DNA of 64,000 nucleotides from positions 251,479,741 to 251,543,740 of the forward strand of contig CM041465.1 in the NCBI GenBank assembly GCA_023213395.1, written 5' to 3'. The notes beneath the pieces were generated by a model. That model saw only the letters and a list, made by a program, of their open reading frames with translations. It ran no database searches and had not been told where the DNA came from. The position numbers were made by a program, and so were the translations under genes. This document shows, in pieces, positions 23,436-35,848 of the stretch. This DNA is from Cycas panzhihuaensis. Lineage: Eukaryota; Cycadophyta. How positions within the stretch are numbered: the first letter of the stretch is position 1; every line of letters begins with the position of its first letter.

Positions 23436-26400
23436 ATAGGTAAAGAGGCCAAGGAATGAAAAAATAGAAGAATCTTCATAATCAGATCTAGAAAAGGAAT
23501 TGGTATATATGCCATCCCCATGATATTCATTGGTTTGTAGAAACCCAAGGGAGATACATTTCGAGTAAGGGAAGTTGTAAGCAACAAGATTCAATGGGTA
23601 TAGAATTTGTTAGGTGAGTTATAGTAAGAGTATAACTAAATAATCCAACAAGAAAAGAGACTATGAACACTAGAAGAAGAGTTGTCAATTAAAAATTAGG
23701 CAAACTAATTGAAGAAATGATACAATAGTTTGAAAAACCAATATAATAGCTATAGAGGGACTTGGTAGCTAAGGAATCACAGATTATCAAGTTTCAGGGG
23801 CAATTAAAGATGAGGGTGGGGAGGGAATAACCCGGTGGAGAAATAAAAATTTGTAACAAATTTTGGCATTTTGGGACAATTTTTGAGGATCTTGAGCAAG
23901 GATGCTCCCCAATTTTGAACCATCAAGTAGATGCATGTGGAAAATCTGACATATGGACACTTGGGATAGATAGGAACAACCCAAGGAACACCTCCAATAG
24001 ATGGAGATGGCAAAATGGCAATGATGAACCATTTGGAGAATGGCTGAAAAAGTTGCAAGAATGGTAAGAATGATTGCAACACTAAGAAGCAACTCTTAGA
24101 GAATAGTTCTAACAATGTGATGGAACGAGAATAGTTAGTCAAGGATGGTAATTGTCAAAAAGTGAAAGGGTGTGGATACAATAGAAATGGCATGGGAGTC
24201 CATAGGAACATATGGAATGACATCAATAGTTCAAACTATATTAAGTTTCTAATAATCATTTGTTATGAAAAGTCAAGAGGCATGTACTAATGGTTGTACC
24301 TTTTGGTTAGGATGGTCACCTATTTAGGCATTTATAGGGCATTCCACACCATTCTTTAGTGAAAGTCGATATGTTCAAGCAAACCCAAGCAAATAAGTAT
24401 CTTATACAATGTACTTGGTCATTGTTTAATGAATTTATGAGTCACAAGGAACATATATGCAATGTGTTATGAATATGTGTATGCTTGTTTCCTCTTACAA
24501 CATATGTATATGAGAACTAACATGCAATAGCAAGACATCAAGAGTACAAGACATGAAGCCATAAAGAAGGCAACGCCAAATTGAAGGAGTCAAGTGATTG
24601 TGGCATGAACAAGCAACCTTGGGACAACTGGCGTGCCAAGTTATTGTCAACAACCCTCCTAACTATGCAATCTGCATAATTCTATTATTAGAAATAAAAG
24701 ATGGAAATTTCCCTCTTTTCCATGATTTTTTGTAAAAGAAATTATTATGAACAATTAAATTGTAGAGCTCCACCCATACAATATTCATGCATGTCCATAG
24801 TTCATAAAATTGTGGTTTACACTATTGCATCCATTCAAATATTATTTCTCTTGTGATAATAAAAAACAAAAAACTTATTTTCAACCCCTAGGTTTTCATT
24901 TTTAATTTTCTATCATTCATCAATACATCTACAGTGTTATTCATTTATTTTTAGAAACCTTTCCAAGTCTAAAAATGAGACGGAATGCAAAAGCAAATAG
25001 ATGTTTATCCAAAAACATGATTGGTCATGACTATTCAAATCATGATATTGTGATTTTCTCTTTCCCATCCATGCAATATACATATTTTTGCCATGAACTC
25101 CAAAATAGAAAAATTTCATGTATATTTTTATTATGAACTCAGAGACAATTCTCTTGTGTAAACCCTAGATCCTAATTCCAATTTTCTTCATTATGCATTA
25201 ATGCAAGCTACTATTTTTATATACTTATTTTTAGAATTCTCTAAATACAATATAAGTATGGAAAGTCCATTCAACTTCATAAATAAATCTATAAAGCACA
25301 TTTCTACAATTTTATAAGGGGTTGAGTGGGGCCCACAAAGGAAAAGTATGGCTTGCACACTTCATAGACTATATGGACTAAGGGTGTAACTTTGTACCAT
25401 TTCTTAGAGGGCCAATTTTGTCATTTGACAAAAATTTGCTTGCACTTAATGGCTATATGGCCCGTTTTTGGTTGTTCAACTAGAAAATAATCATACCGTC
25501 CTGTGGGGCTTGCATGGACCTCCTACAAAACTGTACAAGTATGCTTTCAACTATATGATTGAAACAGGCTTATACCTACTATGGTGGACTTCGATGCAAC
25601 CCACATACCTTCAATCATAATAATAATAAAATTATCCTTTTCTTCAATAAATCCTCAATGGAAACTCAAGCCATTCAAAGAATTATTCTTTATAAAATAA
25701 CAACAAATAACAGCAAAATGCCAATGGGTACCTTAACCCTCCTTGCATAGACTTTGGTTTCACTTTCCATTGATGAAGAAGTAATAACAAAGGATTGATG
25801 AAGTGTGGATGGGAATAGGAAGCTCCGTCACTTCCCTTCTCTCTTTGCTCCAATAATCTCTCATCGCTTAAGTGGTGGCATGATCCCTTGCTTTCCTCAA
25901 GACATATTTACATAGGAGCCTTGTTTCAAACAAGTTATGGAGTCATCTTAGGTGTGAAGTTCGCCTTTTTTATGTCAAATGAGAAGCCACCTCTTTTTCA
26001 CAACTTTTAATAGTTAACTTTTTGAGTTATTTTGAGTTTTGCAAGTCAAGGGTTAATTTCTCTTTTGTGACATGTTCTTTGCGCTTTTTCTAAACACATT
26101 TTCTAGAAAAACATTCAATACTACATTGTCATTGATTTGATTTCTTTTTCAACTCTTTTGAAATTGCTTGATTGAATCTTCATCTTGCAACTTACATTTG
26201 CGCTTTTGGTTGGTTTTTGTACTATGAGTTGTCTCACAAACTTATTTTTTGTCTTTATCGAAACACACACTTGCAGACACATTGCATATTTCTATGTTTT
26301 TAATAAAACGCATTTTGAAAATTTTCCTCACAATGTTTGCATTTTGTAGATGATCATCTTTAACCTTGGTTAATTAGGTTAAATGAAGTTATCTTAGTTT

Positions 26401-27187
26401 GTACTTAGGTTAGGTTTACATGATTTATTTTAGAAAAGATTGCTTTCCACAACTGAGATATTACTTTGTGATTATGGCATGCTATTTTTTAATTAAATTT
26501 TGAATGGAATTTCTAATGTCACTATTTCCATTTTTTTTTTCAAAATCTTTGCAATAGTATTTTGGAGCCATGCTCATTTCTTTTTAAGTTCTTCCCATGT
26601 TTTGTTTAGTATCATGCAAACTTGAATTAGATTTTGATACAAGTATGTTTTTTTCTTAACAGTGTTCCTTTAAGACCATCATCTAACTTCCTTAGTTCAC
26701 TCTTTTTGTATTTACTTTCAAAAAGACCACTATGTTTCTCTATTTATTGTTGCTTTTTTCATATTCTAGCTTATTTGGATTTACTCTTTTAATTTTGTTT
26801 TGTGCTAGAAAAATGTTGGAGTCTTGTATTGCAAATCAATGAAAGGACCACCATACCATGTTGGAAATTTGCATTTTAATATGGAAGCATTTAACATTAG
26901 GTTTGATATATCACATGATTAACAATAGGGAAGCATTTAACATTAGGTTTGATTCATATTAATGAAATATGAATCAAGCAAACAATATTGAGACACACAA
27001 TTTATGATGGTAAAACCTTATGATGAAGAAACATCGACTTTGAATATATGAGATCTCATTAATATAAAATGATATATAATGAAGCTCATGATGAGAGCAC
27101 ACCAGTTTCCATAAGGAAGAACTAGGTGTCTACATGACTATCCATGAATATGGTTTGCCCTTTTATAGTAATAGATCACCTTGTTGT
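23436..27187. other. 3.75 kb without recognised genes
   Basis: AT-rich sequence with only short, unconvincing frames on either strand. Near its right end a 25-bp unit occurs twice (26883-26907 and 26929-26953), directly followed by an inverted repeat (26951-26975, arms GATTCATATT). Neither could be assigned to an element. Confidence 0.5.
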
Positions 27188-27432
27188 TGTTAGTGTTAAT
27201 GTTTTATGTTCATGTTAGTATCTTCTTAACTAAGTGCACTTAACCTTCTCCCCTTTCTTAGGAGTTGTGCACCGTAACGTGATCAAATAAAGTGATGACA
27301 TGTGGCTTGCTCTTATTGGGCCACTCTTGTATTTGTGATGTATAAGTATGTGAAAAGGTTCACTTTGAGGTACTAAAGGGAACTATTATTTGCCTTAGAT
27401 GTCAAGGTGTTATCTCTATCTATTTTTCTTCA
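27188..27432 (+). repeat. Element E 5' LTR
   Basis: Starts TGTTAGTGTTAATGTTTTAT, close to the opening of the D LTR, and ends TTTTTCTTCA just before the primer site TGGTATTAGAGC (27433-27444). The start is inferred from similarity to D, because no 3' partner exists in the window. Confidence 0.68.
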
Positions 27433-28103
27433 TGGTATTAGAGCAGGCCTGAAGGGACCACAATTGGAGGCTTCTAGGTGCTATTAAAGCATGCAACTGA
27501 AGGGACTACTCAGTGGAGGTTTTAGGGATTTGTTTTGAACTATACGATCAAGTACATAAGGCTATAGAAACTGATACAAAAGTTTAGAAACGTAACTCAA
27601 AGTGCTCAAAACAAAGTGAAACTCTCATAGATTGGGTGCATCATTAAGTAGATCATTTTCTTCCAAAGGCTCAACTGCAAATTCTACTTGCATTAATGAG
27701 AAAACAAGAAAAATATAGAAACCACAAGTTTGAAGGCTCATCTACTCATTTTTTCTTATTTGATCATTTTTTTCTCAGTAAATTTGAATGCATTCTCTTC
27801 TCCTCTATTAGAGCTTTCTTTCAAATATAGATTTGTTGGTTTTTGTCTTAGATTTCGAAAGTTATCAATGATTTATAGTTTGAAACCCTAGCCACCCACT
27901 GCCATTTCAAGGTTGTTTTCTCTCTGTACAAAACTCAGATCGAAAAACTAAACACAAATTTGGATATGCGATTGCAAAATCTATGATTTGAAATACTTTT
28001 TTGTTTTTTCTTTCTACTTCAATTTTGTCATATAGCCATATGGCCGTACAGATCTATATAGAACCTACAGTTCATACTCACTTCTTTAGATTACATTCCA
28101 AAA

Positions 28104-28960
28104 AATGGCCTCCATCTATTCACTCTCAAACTCAGGCAAATTAACGAGAGTAAATTATATAGCCTAGAAGATCAAAATGAAGGGCATTCTTTATGCCAAA
28201 AATGCTTGGAAAATCACTAAGAGTTAGAAAAAAATCCTGCAAATGCAAATCCGGTTCAGGAGGCCAATTGGGAGAACATAGATAGGCATGCCGTTGCGTG
28301 CATCACCCTCTCTATTGCTGATTCATTGTTAATCCATATAAGTGAGGCTTCCATTGCTACAAAAACTTGGAAAGCTTTAGAATATTTGTACCATCAAAAG
28401 AATGAGGCTTAGATAATTTCCTTGAGAGAACAACTCTACCAAATACAATTGAAAGAAGAACATGTGTCCAATTTCATCACCAAGATAGTAGACATCAAAG
28501 AAAATCTTGGTTCTACTGGTGAGCCAGTCTCAAACACTAAACTGGTTTGAATTGTCCTCAATAAACTACCATAACCATTTGACACTTGAATTAATAAGCT
28601 TACCACTGGAGGACAAGTTGCAAATATTTCCTTTGACACCTTATGTGGACACTTTCTACAACAAGAGCAAAGAACCAAGCGGTATAAAGAAGAAGGGGAA
28701 CTTGAAGAGGCCTTCATGTCTAGACTATGGATTAGAGGTAGAGGAAAAACCAGAAGTCAATCGAGAGGAAGGGCAAGGCCTGCAGGTGGAAGGATCGAAG
28801 ACTCTAGGACCTTCTACTATTGTGGGAGACTGGGACACTTTGTTAGGGATTGTCATCAAAAGAGAATTGATATTGCTCGTGGGAAATGAGCAATGAGAAA
28901 TTACAACAAGTAACAACAAATAGAATAGGAAGAGGAAGAAATAACCTTGTTACTACCTTA
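28104..28960 (+). pseudogene. Element E gag (broken)
   Basis: Starts MASIYSLSNSGKLTRVNYIA, then a TAG where copia gags have the conserved tryptophan (W-KIK), then KIKMKGILYAKNAWKITKS. A zinc knuckle near 28820 reads FYYCGRLGHFVRDC, with phenylalanine replacing the first cysteine. Several stops and shifts lie between. Confidence 0.78.
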
Positions 28961-28974
28961 GCTTCCAACACTTG

Positions 28975-29775
28975 ATCCAATGGAGGCTGGTTTATAGACT
29001 CAGGAGCTTCCCACCACATGATAACAAGGAAAGACTAGTTTTCAATTCTTCGTCCTCAGACTCTCAATGATATAGTTGAACTTGGAGATGACTCTACTCT
29101 CAACATTGAAGGGAAAGGCATCGCTGCAAGAAATATAAAGAACGAAGAAAAGAAGAATGGCAATGTTCTGTTAGTTCTAGGTCTAAAGAAGAATCTCCTA
29201 TCAATATCCCAATTAACTAGAAAGAAAAACTTGCTTGTAATATTTGATGATGACAATTGTTACATCTACGACGAATAAAAAAACAATCTTGTAATTGCAG
29301 AAGGTGTGGAGTGCAACAAATTGTATAAGTTAGTCTCCACATATCTTATTTAGTCCAAGTCTCTTGATGTAAACATTGTCTAGCCTCATGATGGCAATAA
29401 TAATAATAATATTTGACATTCACAGTATGGACCATTGTGAATGATAGACTAGAAAAATAAAAAAAGAACTTAATATAGTAACCGGATTGGCTGATATTTC
29501 ATTTGAACTAGAGGTGTATGATAGGTGCATGCTCAAGAAACAACATAGAGCAAAGTTCCAACAGTCTACTTGGAGAGCTCAAGAAGTGTCAGAGTTGGTT
29601 CATAGCGACCTATGCGGTCCTATATCCCCAAGTTCAATCAATGGTGCCGGGTACTTACTTTCATAGATGATTATAGTAGAAAAACCTGGGTATATTTTAT
29701 TAAAAAGAAATCAAAAGCGTTTAATGTCTTTAAAGAATTTAGAGCTTGTGTTGAGGTAGAGAGTGGGAAAAAGTT
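28975..29775 (+). pseudogene. Element E protease and partial integrase (broken)
   Basis: Protease SGASHHMITRKD, pre-integrase NLLSISQLTRKKNLLVIFDD, and integrase core start ELVHSDLCGPISPSSINGAG then FIDDYSRKTWVYFIKKKSKA. The homology ends after VESGKK. The HHCC zinc site is largely unreadable. Confidence 0.82.
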
Positions 29776-29846
29776 TAATGATAAGCCTGCAGACTTTTGT
29801 TCACTTGTTTTTTATGGAATTTTGATAGGGAAGTACCTTTAGGCCT

Positions 29847-30124
29847 TGTTTATGCACAGAAATTCTAGACTTGAACTAGGTAAGAGGAGATGGAGGAATG
29901 GGTAACTTCTCTCTTCATTGATTTCCTAGAAGAACGTCTTACATATTTATACAAACGTAAGTTGGTTTGTATATAGGATATATATGTGTTCCATGCAAGA
30001 CATGTGTCATTTGTATACCTAATTATTAATTAAGTTCCTTAAGTACCTTTAAAGTGATACTTAAAGAGCATTGTAAATTATAAGACTACACTTATACATT
30101 AGGACTATACATAAATATTCATCA
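29847..30124 (-). repeat. Element F 3' LTR
   Basis: On the minus strand it starts TGATGAATATTTATG right after a purine tract (AAGCAGGGAGGAAA) and ends CTGTGCATAAACA. A TATA-like TATAAATATG lies inside. Boundaries rest on the tract and TG/CA ends only, because the 5' copy is absent. Confidence 0.6.
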
Positions 30125-30373
30125 TTTCCTCCCTGCTTAAAAGGAAATTAGCCCCAATTTCTACTGAAGATGGGGAATATATTCTTGGAGAGCTGCTTGA
30201 AAGATCCATTTGGCATTGGTGGGTAGAGTCCCTTTTCAACCAACGAGATAGGTGGTGGTAATCTGCTACTTGGTTCGCCATTGTTGAGTCTCGAGAATGG
30301 TGTTGGCTGAAAGTAGAGGTTGAAAATCTAGAATGGTATCAACAGGATGAGCAATAAAAGGTTCAGCTTCAAA

Positions 30374-30846
30374 TTACGGTGGCTCATATAACTTGAGTTG
30401 ACTAACATTGATGACATCATGAATATCCAGATGAGTAGGTAGATCGAGGCAAAAAACATTTGGTCCTATAGCTTGAAGAATAGTACAAGGACCAAAATGA
30501 ACAGGTTTAAGCTTATGGTGATGCTTAAACCATTTGCAATCCAAATGAAGACAAACTTTGTCACCCACTTGAAAGGAAGCTTTGGAGCAATGTCGATCCT
30601 GAGCTATTTTATATGTGACTTGTGTCTGCTAGAGAATTTGCTTGATTGTGGAATATAGTTTAGTCATGTGATCAATAAAAGATATAACCTTTTTTTGTTC
30701 TTTCTACTCGTGCCCCATGGTGGAAGAAGGAACGACAAGCGAAAGTTTATAAGAGGCAAGTGGCTCATATCCATAGCAGACTTCAAAGGGAGACCATCCA
30801 ATGGAAACATGAGTTGCTCAATTATAACTGTGCTATAGATGTAAAT
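30374..30846 (-). pseudogene. Element F integrase C-terminus
   Basis: Right of G's left end, the minus strand reads ATHVSIGWSPFEVCYGYEP near 30835-30775 and then the C-terminal domain GDKVCLHLDCKWFKHHHKLK, FGPCTILQAIG and IHDVINVSQLKLYEPP. Stops stand where glutamine and arginine are expected before ATHVS. The preceding part is at 42455-43264. Confidence 0.82.
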
Positions 30847-31681
30847 TGTTGACTTATAGATTTCACACCCCTTATGAGATCAATGCACTTGTCAAGGTAA
30901 CACAGGTTGTAATCTAGTTTAGGATACAGTCAACATAATCATCACACATATTTATTCACCATTCCACACAGTTATGTCACAGTTTACACACAACAATACA
31001 GTAATCAACACATATTCAACAATTCATCCTCATAACATACATAGAATCCACATTTCCACGTAACTCTTTATTTTATTAAGCAATAAGTCCTTGTACAAAA
31101 GGTGCTGGAATGCATTCCCTGTGCATTCCAGCCACATACATTGTCGCTGTCACATGCGTACCCGGAAGGTACACATCAATACACACGGATTCAAGCTGCT
31201 GTCATACGTACTGGTCTTCGTACTAACGTGTGTCTGAATACTTGGCTCTCACCCTAGCCAAATGGTCCTTTTGGAAGCCCTTAAATGCGCCTTCTTTGTG
31301 CGTTTTGGCTAAAGGGTTATGACTGTCTGTCATAACCGTACCCTTTCAGTCACAAGCGTACCTTATGCTAACCATTGGTTAATTTCCTTAACCACTGTCT
31401 TAATCCATCCGTACGTCTGTATGTACGTCTGACGTCATCCCAGGTATCCTTCCGTCAGGTCCTGCCATGCGTACCTTTACCGTCTGCTTGCGTTCTACCA
31501 GAGGTACGTATCTGTGTTGCGTACCTTCTCAGGTATGCACTTGTCATACGTACCTAGAATGCTAACTTCTCCAACTTTCTGCCACATACGTACCTTCGTA
31601 CGGTCCGTACTTGCACATCCAAGGTTATACAGCCTATCTCTGGTCTTCTCATAACCTAACATGTCACAATATGCCCCAACA
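30847..31681 (-). repeat. Element G 3' LTR
   Basis: 835 bp, closely matching 41631-42454. On the minus strand it starts TGTTGGGGCATATTGTG and ends CTATAAGTCAACA. GTAC occurs 16 times between 31090 and 31620. Confidence 0.95.
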
Positions 31682-31913
31682 TCTATCCTGGGTCAACATG
31701 ATGGGTTTGAGCATCCTTGCTCAACAAAAAATTTCAAAATTTTGGGGTATTCCTCCCCCTCCCTTTCTCAAGGCTCTGCGTCATTGCTCACGACGTAGCC
31801 AAAATTTCTTCGTTTATTTGGGTAAGTGTGGCAATTATTGCGTCATTTTCTTTGATTTTTTCCTGAAGGGTTGCTATCTCTGCCTTGTACCCTTCTTCCA
31901 TTTCTTTGATTAG

Positions 31914-33053
31914 CTAGATGATCTGGCATGATTTGTTGTCCGCTGGAGGTGGTGCTGATGTTTCTCCCATCTCCATTATGGGCGAAAATTCTTCCCATTC
32001 TTCTAAGGAAGGTTCCATTTCTTCCGCCTCTTCTGGTTCTTCTTCATGTTTCCTTCTTTTGCTACTTTTCCGTATTGTTTGCTTAGACCGATGTGGAATG
32101 GGTGTCCCGAGGGTTTGCTGTAGCCATTTGAGAACTTTGCTCATTTGCTTTTGAATCCTTTTTTTCAATTCTTGATCTTGTGTAGTGTCTGGAAACTCAG
32201 TCACCCATCATTTAATAAGTGGCTCTTTTGAAGAAGTAGTTGTTTTTGTTAATTGTATGTTTGGACATTGATAAAATAAAATGTCTAACAACAAGGAAGG
32301 GTGACGAAAAGGATGTGTCATTATTTCCTAAATCTGCTGCCTCATGTTATCTGCTAGGAATTCTGACCAATCCAACTTCTCCCCATCTCGGATTTTTAGT
32401 AGTATCGGCATCATTCCCCCTGGAATGTATGTGTATTTCCGTTTCGATAAAAACCTGGAATTGATGACCTTTTCTATCCATTGCAATCTGACATCTTTTA
32501 TATCTGCCACACGAATTCCTCCTGAGGTAAGTTGTGTGTTTTCCTGACAAAATTCTTTCAGCCATAGCTCACGGTCCACTTCTAATCTCTTGGTAGCTGT
32601 GGGAACTTCCCCTTCATTTGGAAGTCCTGCTATCAAATGAATTGTCTCTGCATCTAACTTGATTTTCTTCATATCATTTTTCATTTCCATTAAGATGTTT
32701 TCCATAATTTCTTGATCATAATAAATAGGGTTACAGTATATGTATTCTCCCCAACCAGCCTGCTTAATCTTGGTCTGAAATTGAGAAGGTAATACTTCTA
32801 GGTATTTCTTCAATTTCAGCAGAAAAGTCTCCTGACACCCTGCTGTTCTCATGATGGGCTACAGAATTCTAGAGATAAACTGAAAATAACCTAGGAGTAC
32901 TAATGCGAACCCTACGTGCATACCTTTTTCCGGTATGGTTGCTATTTTCCTGAGGTCTTCACCTGATTTTGGTGTTGGATTTTGTCTTCCTGCTTCCCTG
33001 AAGCACAGAGGTTCTTCTTGGCTGCTTGTTGTTGCGAACTTGAGTCGAATCAT
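31914..33053 (-). pseudogene. Post-pol frame of element G, function unknown
   Basis: A single minus-strand frame runs from MIRLKFATTSSQEE (33053) to 31914, about 380 codons with three in-frame stops: near 32859 (TAG), near 32325 (TAG) and near 32209 (TGA). The protein has a short hydrophobic stretch (VGFALVLLGYFQFI), a middle region with HLIAGLPNEGEVP, WIEKVINSRFLSKRKYTYIP and DWSEFLADNM, and a lysine- then glutamate-rich tail. It lies between integrase and the 3' LTR, where Athila-type elements carry env-like frames. I do not recognise the family; an env role is speculation. Confidence 0.6.
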
Positions 33054-33189
33054 CCTCTATTTTCCGTTGCGTACCGTGCGGGAATGCTTGCAGGTACGTA
33101 GTATATATTTTTGTCTTATGCAACCCTTTTGTTCTATGCATACTCGTCTGCATACTTTTCAGGTACATATAGTATAAACCGATTAACTT

Positions 33190-33372
33190 ATTCACTTTTT
33201 TAACTGTGTACCCAACATCATACTTTTCTAGTACGTATAGTGTATTTTGACTTATTTTACACAATGCGTACCTGGTAACATACTTTTCTGGTACGTATAA
33301 TGTATTTTGACTTATTTTACACAGTGCGTACCTGGTAACATACTTTTCCGGTACATATAGTGTATTTTGCTG
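33190..33372. repeat. 60-bp tandem repeat, about three copies, in element G
   Basis: Units repeat every 60 bp at about 33190, 33250 and 33310, each with CTTATTTTACACA, GTACC, ACATACTTTTC and GGTACGTATA-type pieces. On the minus strand they encode a repeated peptide (QNTLYVPEKYVTRYALCKIS) in a frame spanning 33555-32959, but the order of repeats is more likely to be structural than coding. Confidence 0.8.
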
Positions 33373-33748
33373 GTATGTATATGAAAAATCGGATTTCTTT
33401 GACAGAATTCTTATCTTATCCTTGATTCTTTTTGTCATAATATCCTTCTTATTACTTATGTAAATGATGTGAGTTATGGTTGTTTTTCTTGTTTTTCGAT
33501 TTTTTTTATTTGTAATTTTGTTTCCATACCGAATTGGATCACATTCCGGTATCAAGGCAATTCAATTTGCCTCAACTTCATGCAACACGCTATGGTACAA
33601 CCAATTGATCTGGCTGGGAGGCTAGTCTACTCGATGTATGGTTTTAGTTTGCTACCATTCACTCGGGTTGGTAGCAATGACCCATCGATTTCCCGTAGTT
33701 GCACAGATCCATTTTCAAAATTTTTTCTGCAATGTAAGGTCTTAACCA

Positions 33749-34735
33749 TCACATCTTGAGCTTGTCAGGGTGCATTCTGAACTTGTTGTCGTAGAGCAAC
33801 ACTTGATCACCTTCTTTGAATTGTGGTTTGCGTAGATGTCGGTCATGCCACGCCTTCTGCCGTCTTTTCTCTATATTTTGCAACCATTTTGCCATATATC
33901 TCTTTTCCTCTAGTTGCACCAATTCTTCCAATCTTCGTCATAAGGATTGGAAATTGTCCAATCGACATTGCATAGCGGTTCTCAGGCTCGGTATCTCGAA
34001 CTCGGTCGGAAGAATGGCCTCTATTCCGTAAACGAGCTGGAATGGAGTGTGTCTAATTGATCTTTTATAGGTTGTTATGAATGCCCATAACACGGATGGC
34101 AATTTCTCATTCCAGTCAGATCTCCCTACATCACACATTTTCCTTAAACAATTCTCAATTATTTTGTTCGAACTTTTCGCTTTCCCATTCGCCCTTGGGT
34201 AATATGGTGTAGATTTCCGATGGCTTATCATGAAGGCCAATGTTAATACCTCTATGGTTTGATTAAGAAAATGGGATCCTTGATCACTTACAATCTCTAG
34301 AGGGCATCCAAAATGCGTAATAATCACTTCGTAAAGAAATTGGGCTGTGCTTTCCGCATCTGCTTTCCTCAAGGCTCTTGCTTCTACCCACTTAGTCATG
34401 TAATCAGTTGCTACTAGGATATATCGAGCTTTGGATCGTCAGGCAACTAGTTTAATCGGTCCAACGAAGTCGAGCCCCCATTTCTTGAACAGTGCTAGAG
34501 GTAAGATTGGATGTAGAGGTTGGAAATCCTGTCGATTAGGTTTCCCAACTCGTTGACAATAGTCGCATGCTTGAATCCACCTTCTTTCGTCCTCGAACAT
34601 TGATGGCCACCAGAATCTGGACATCAAAATTTTCCTCCATGTTGCTAATATTCCCATGTGTCCACCTGCTACACCTTCATGTGCTTGGGACATAATTTGG
34701 CTGATCTCGTTTGGCCGGACGCACCGCCGCAACAC
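33749..34735 (-). pseudogene. Element G integrase (broken)
   Basis: N-terminal zinc region HEGVAGGHMGILATWRKI and CDYCQRVGK. The core has KKWGLDFVGPIKLVA (first aspartate), then after a stop MTKWVEARALRKADAESTAQ, CPLEIVSDQGSHFLNQTIEV (second aspartate) and STPYYPRANGKAKSSNKIIE (glutamate). YGIEAILPTEFEIP and KRRQKAWHDRHLRKPQFKEG follow. At least two stops separate the three pieces. No chromodomain is seen. Confidence 0.9.
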
Positions 34736-34807
34736 TTTATTTGGTCCTAGTTTATATAATTCCCCTTTGATTAGTTGATATGGCTTTGCTTTTCTGACAA
34801 AATTCCA

Positions 34808-35848
34808 TCATTCTGTGCGGTCCAATTCTGGCGGTACTCCCCTAGTTTCTAAATACTCTGGTATCCCCTCGTACCAGTCTATTGGAACTGCCTCCACACT
34901 GAACAATGCTGCATCTGGAAAGTCATTTGGCACTCCCATGGCCTTTTCCCCATTCGGAATCCTTGATAATTGGTCAGGTATGATATGAGCTTTTCTTGGT
35001 TTCACAATAATTTTGAAAGAGAATTCTGGAAAGAGCATTAGCCATCTGCTAATTCGTCCTCTCATTATCGGTTTATTCACAACATACATAAGTGCTTGAT
35101 GGTCCACAAAGAACAAGAATGGATTTGATAATAAGTAGTGTCGAAACTTCTGCAGTGCATACACCATTCCGAGCGCTTCTCTCTCTGTCATGGTATAATT
35201 CTGTTATGCTTTCGTAAGTTTCTGACTTGCAAAGTATATCGGATAATCTATCTTGTCGTCACTTGGTTGGGCTAATACGCATCCAATAGCGTATTGTGAA
35301 GCATCCACGTGCACATAGAAGGTTTTCTTCCAATCAGGAAATCGCAATATAGGTGCTGATATGATGGCTTTCTTCAATGCTTCGAATGCCTGTTGTTGTT
35401 CTTCCATCCACTCCCATTCAATACTTTTCTTTAACAATTCCTTGAGAGCTACCGATATGCATGCGTACCCCCTGATAAATTTTCTGTAGTATCCAGTCAA
35501 ACCCAAGAAACCTTTCAATTGTCTCCTCGTGAGCGATATGGAAAAGTGTAGGATTGCAGATACCTTGGCCGGATCCGTTAGCAATCCTTCCTTGCTGACT
35601 ATGTGCCCTAATAGATTCCCAAAGGGTACCAAAAAGGTACATTTCTCTGGATTTAAACACAACTTATTCTCCTGGCATGTCTGCAACATCTCCCTCAAGT
35701 TTTCCATATGATTTTTCATCAACCCATATAACGTCCAATCATCCAGGAATACTGCCACTCTTTCCCCAATCAATTTTCGGAATATATTGATCACTATCCT
35801 CTGGAATGTGGCCGGTGCATTCGTAAGACCGAATGACATTTCTTTGTA
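34808..35848 (-). pseudogene. Element G reverse transcriptase end and RNase H
   Basis: Continues from the triplicated part: KEMSFGLTNAPATFQRIVIN, then the catalytic FLDDWTLYG, NPEKCTFLVPFGNLLGHIVS and GFLGLTGYYRKFIRGYACIS. RNase H reads FYVHVDASQYAIGCVLAQPS, a stop at LTKA*QNYT (TAA where glutamate is usual), then TEREALGMVYALQKFRHYLL and FFVDHQALMYVVNKPIMRGR. Apart from that stop the frame is open. Confidence 0.92.

Larger units (their letters stand above)
27188..29775 (+). mobile_element. Element E: truncated Ty1/copia element
   Basis: A 5' LTR, tRNA-Met primer site, leader, gag, protease and the first part of integrase, on the plus strand. The copia reading stops near 29773 within integrase, shortly before the LTR of F (29847). 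I find no reverse transcriptase or 3' LTR for it, so it is truncated or its remainder is lost. Its LTR opening and leader place it with A, D and L. Confidence 0.8.

Noticed and set aside
26859-27432. A 574-bp 5' LTR for E starting at TGTTGGAAATTTGC
   Set aside because: TGTTAGTGTTAATGTTTTAT at 27188 matches the openings of the D and A LTRs and gives a length closer to theirs.
32959-33555. A 198-codon minus-strand frame with a repeated peptide in G
   Set aside because: The repetition follows the 60-bp DNA repeat, and it overlaps the more coherent post-pol frame in another register.
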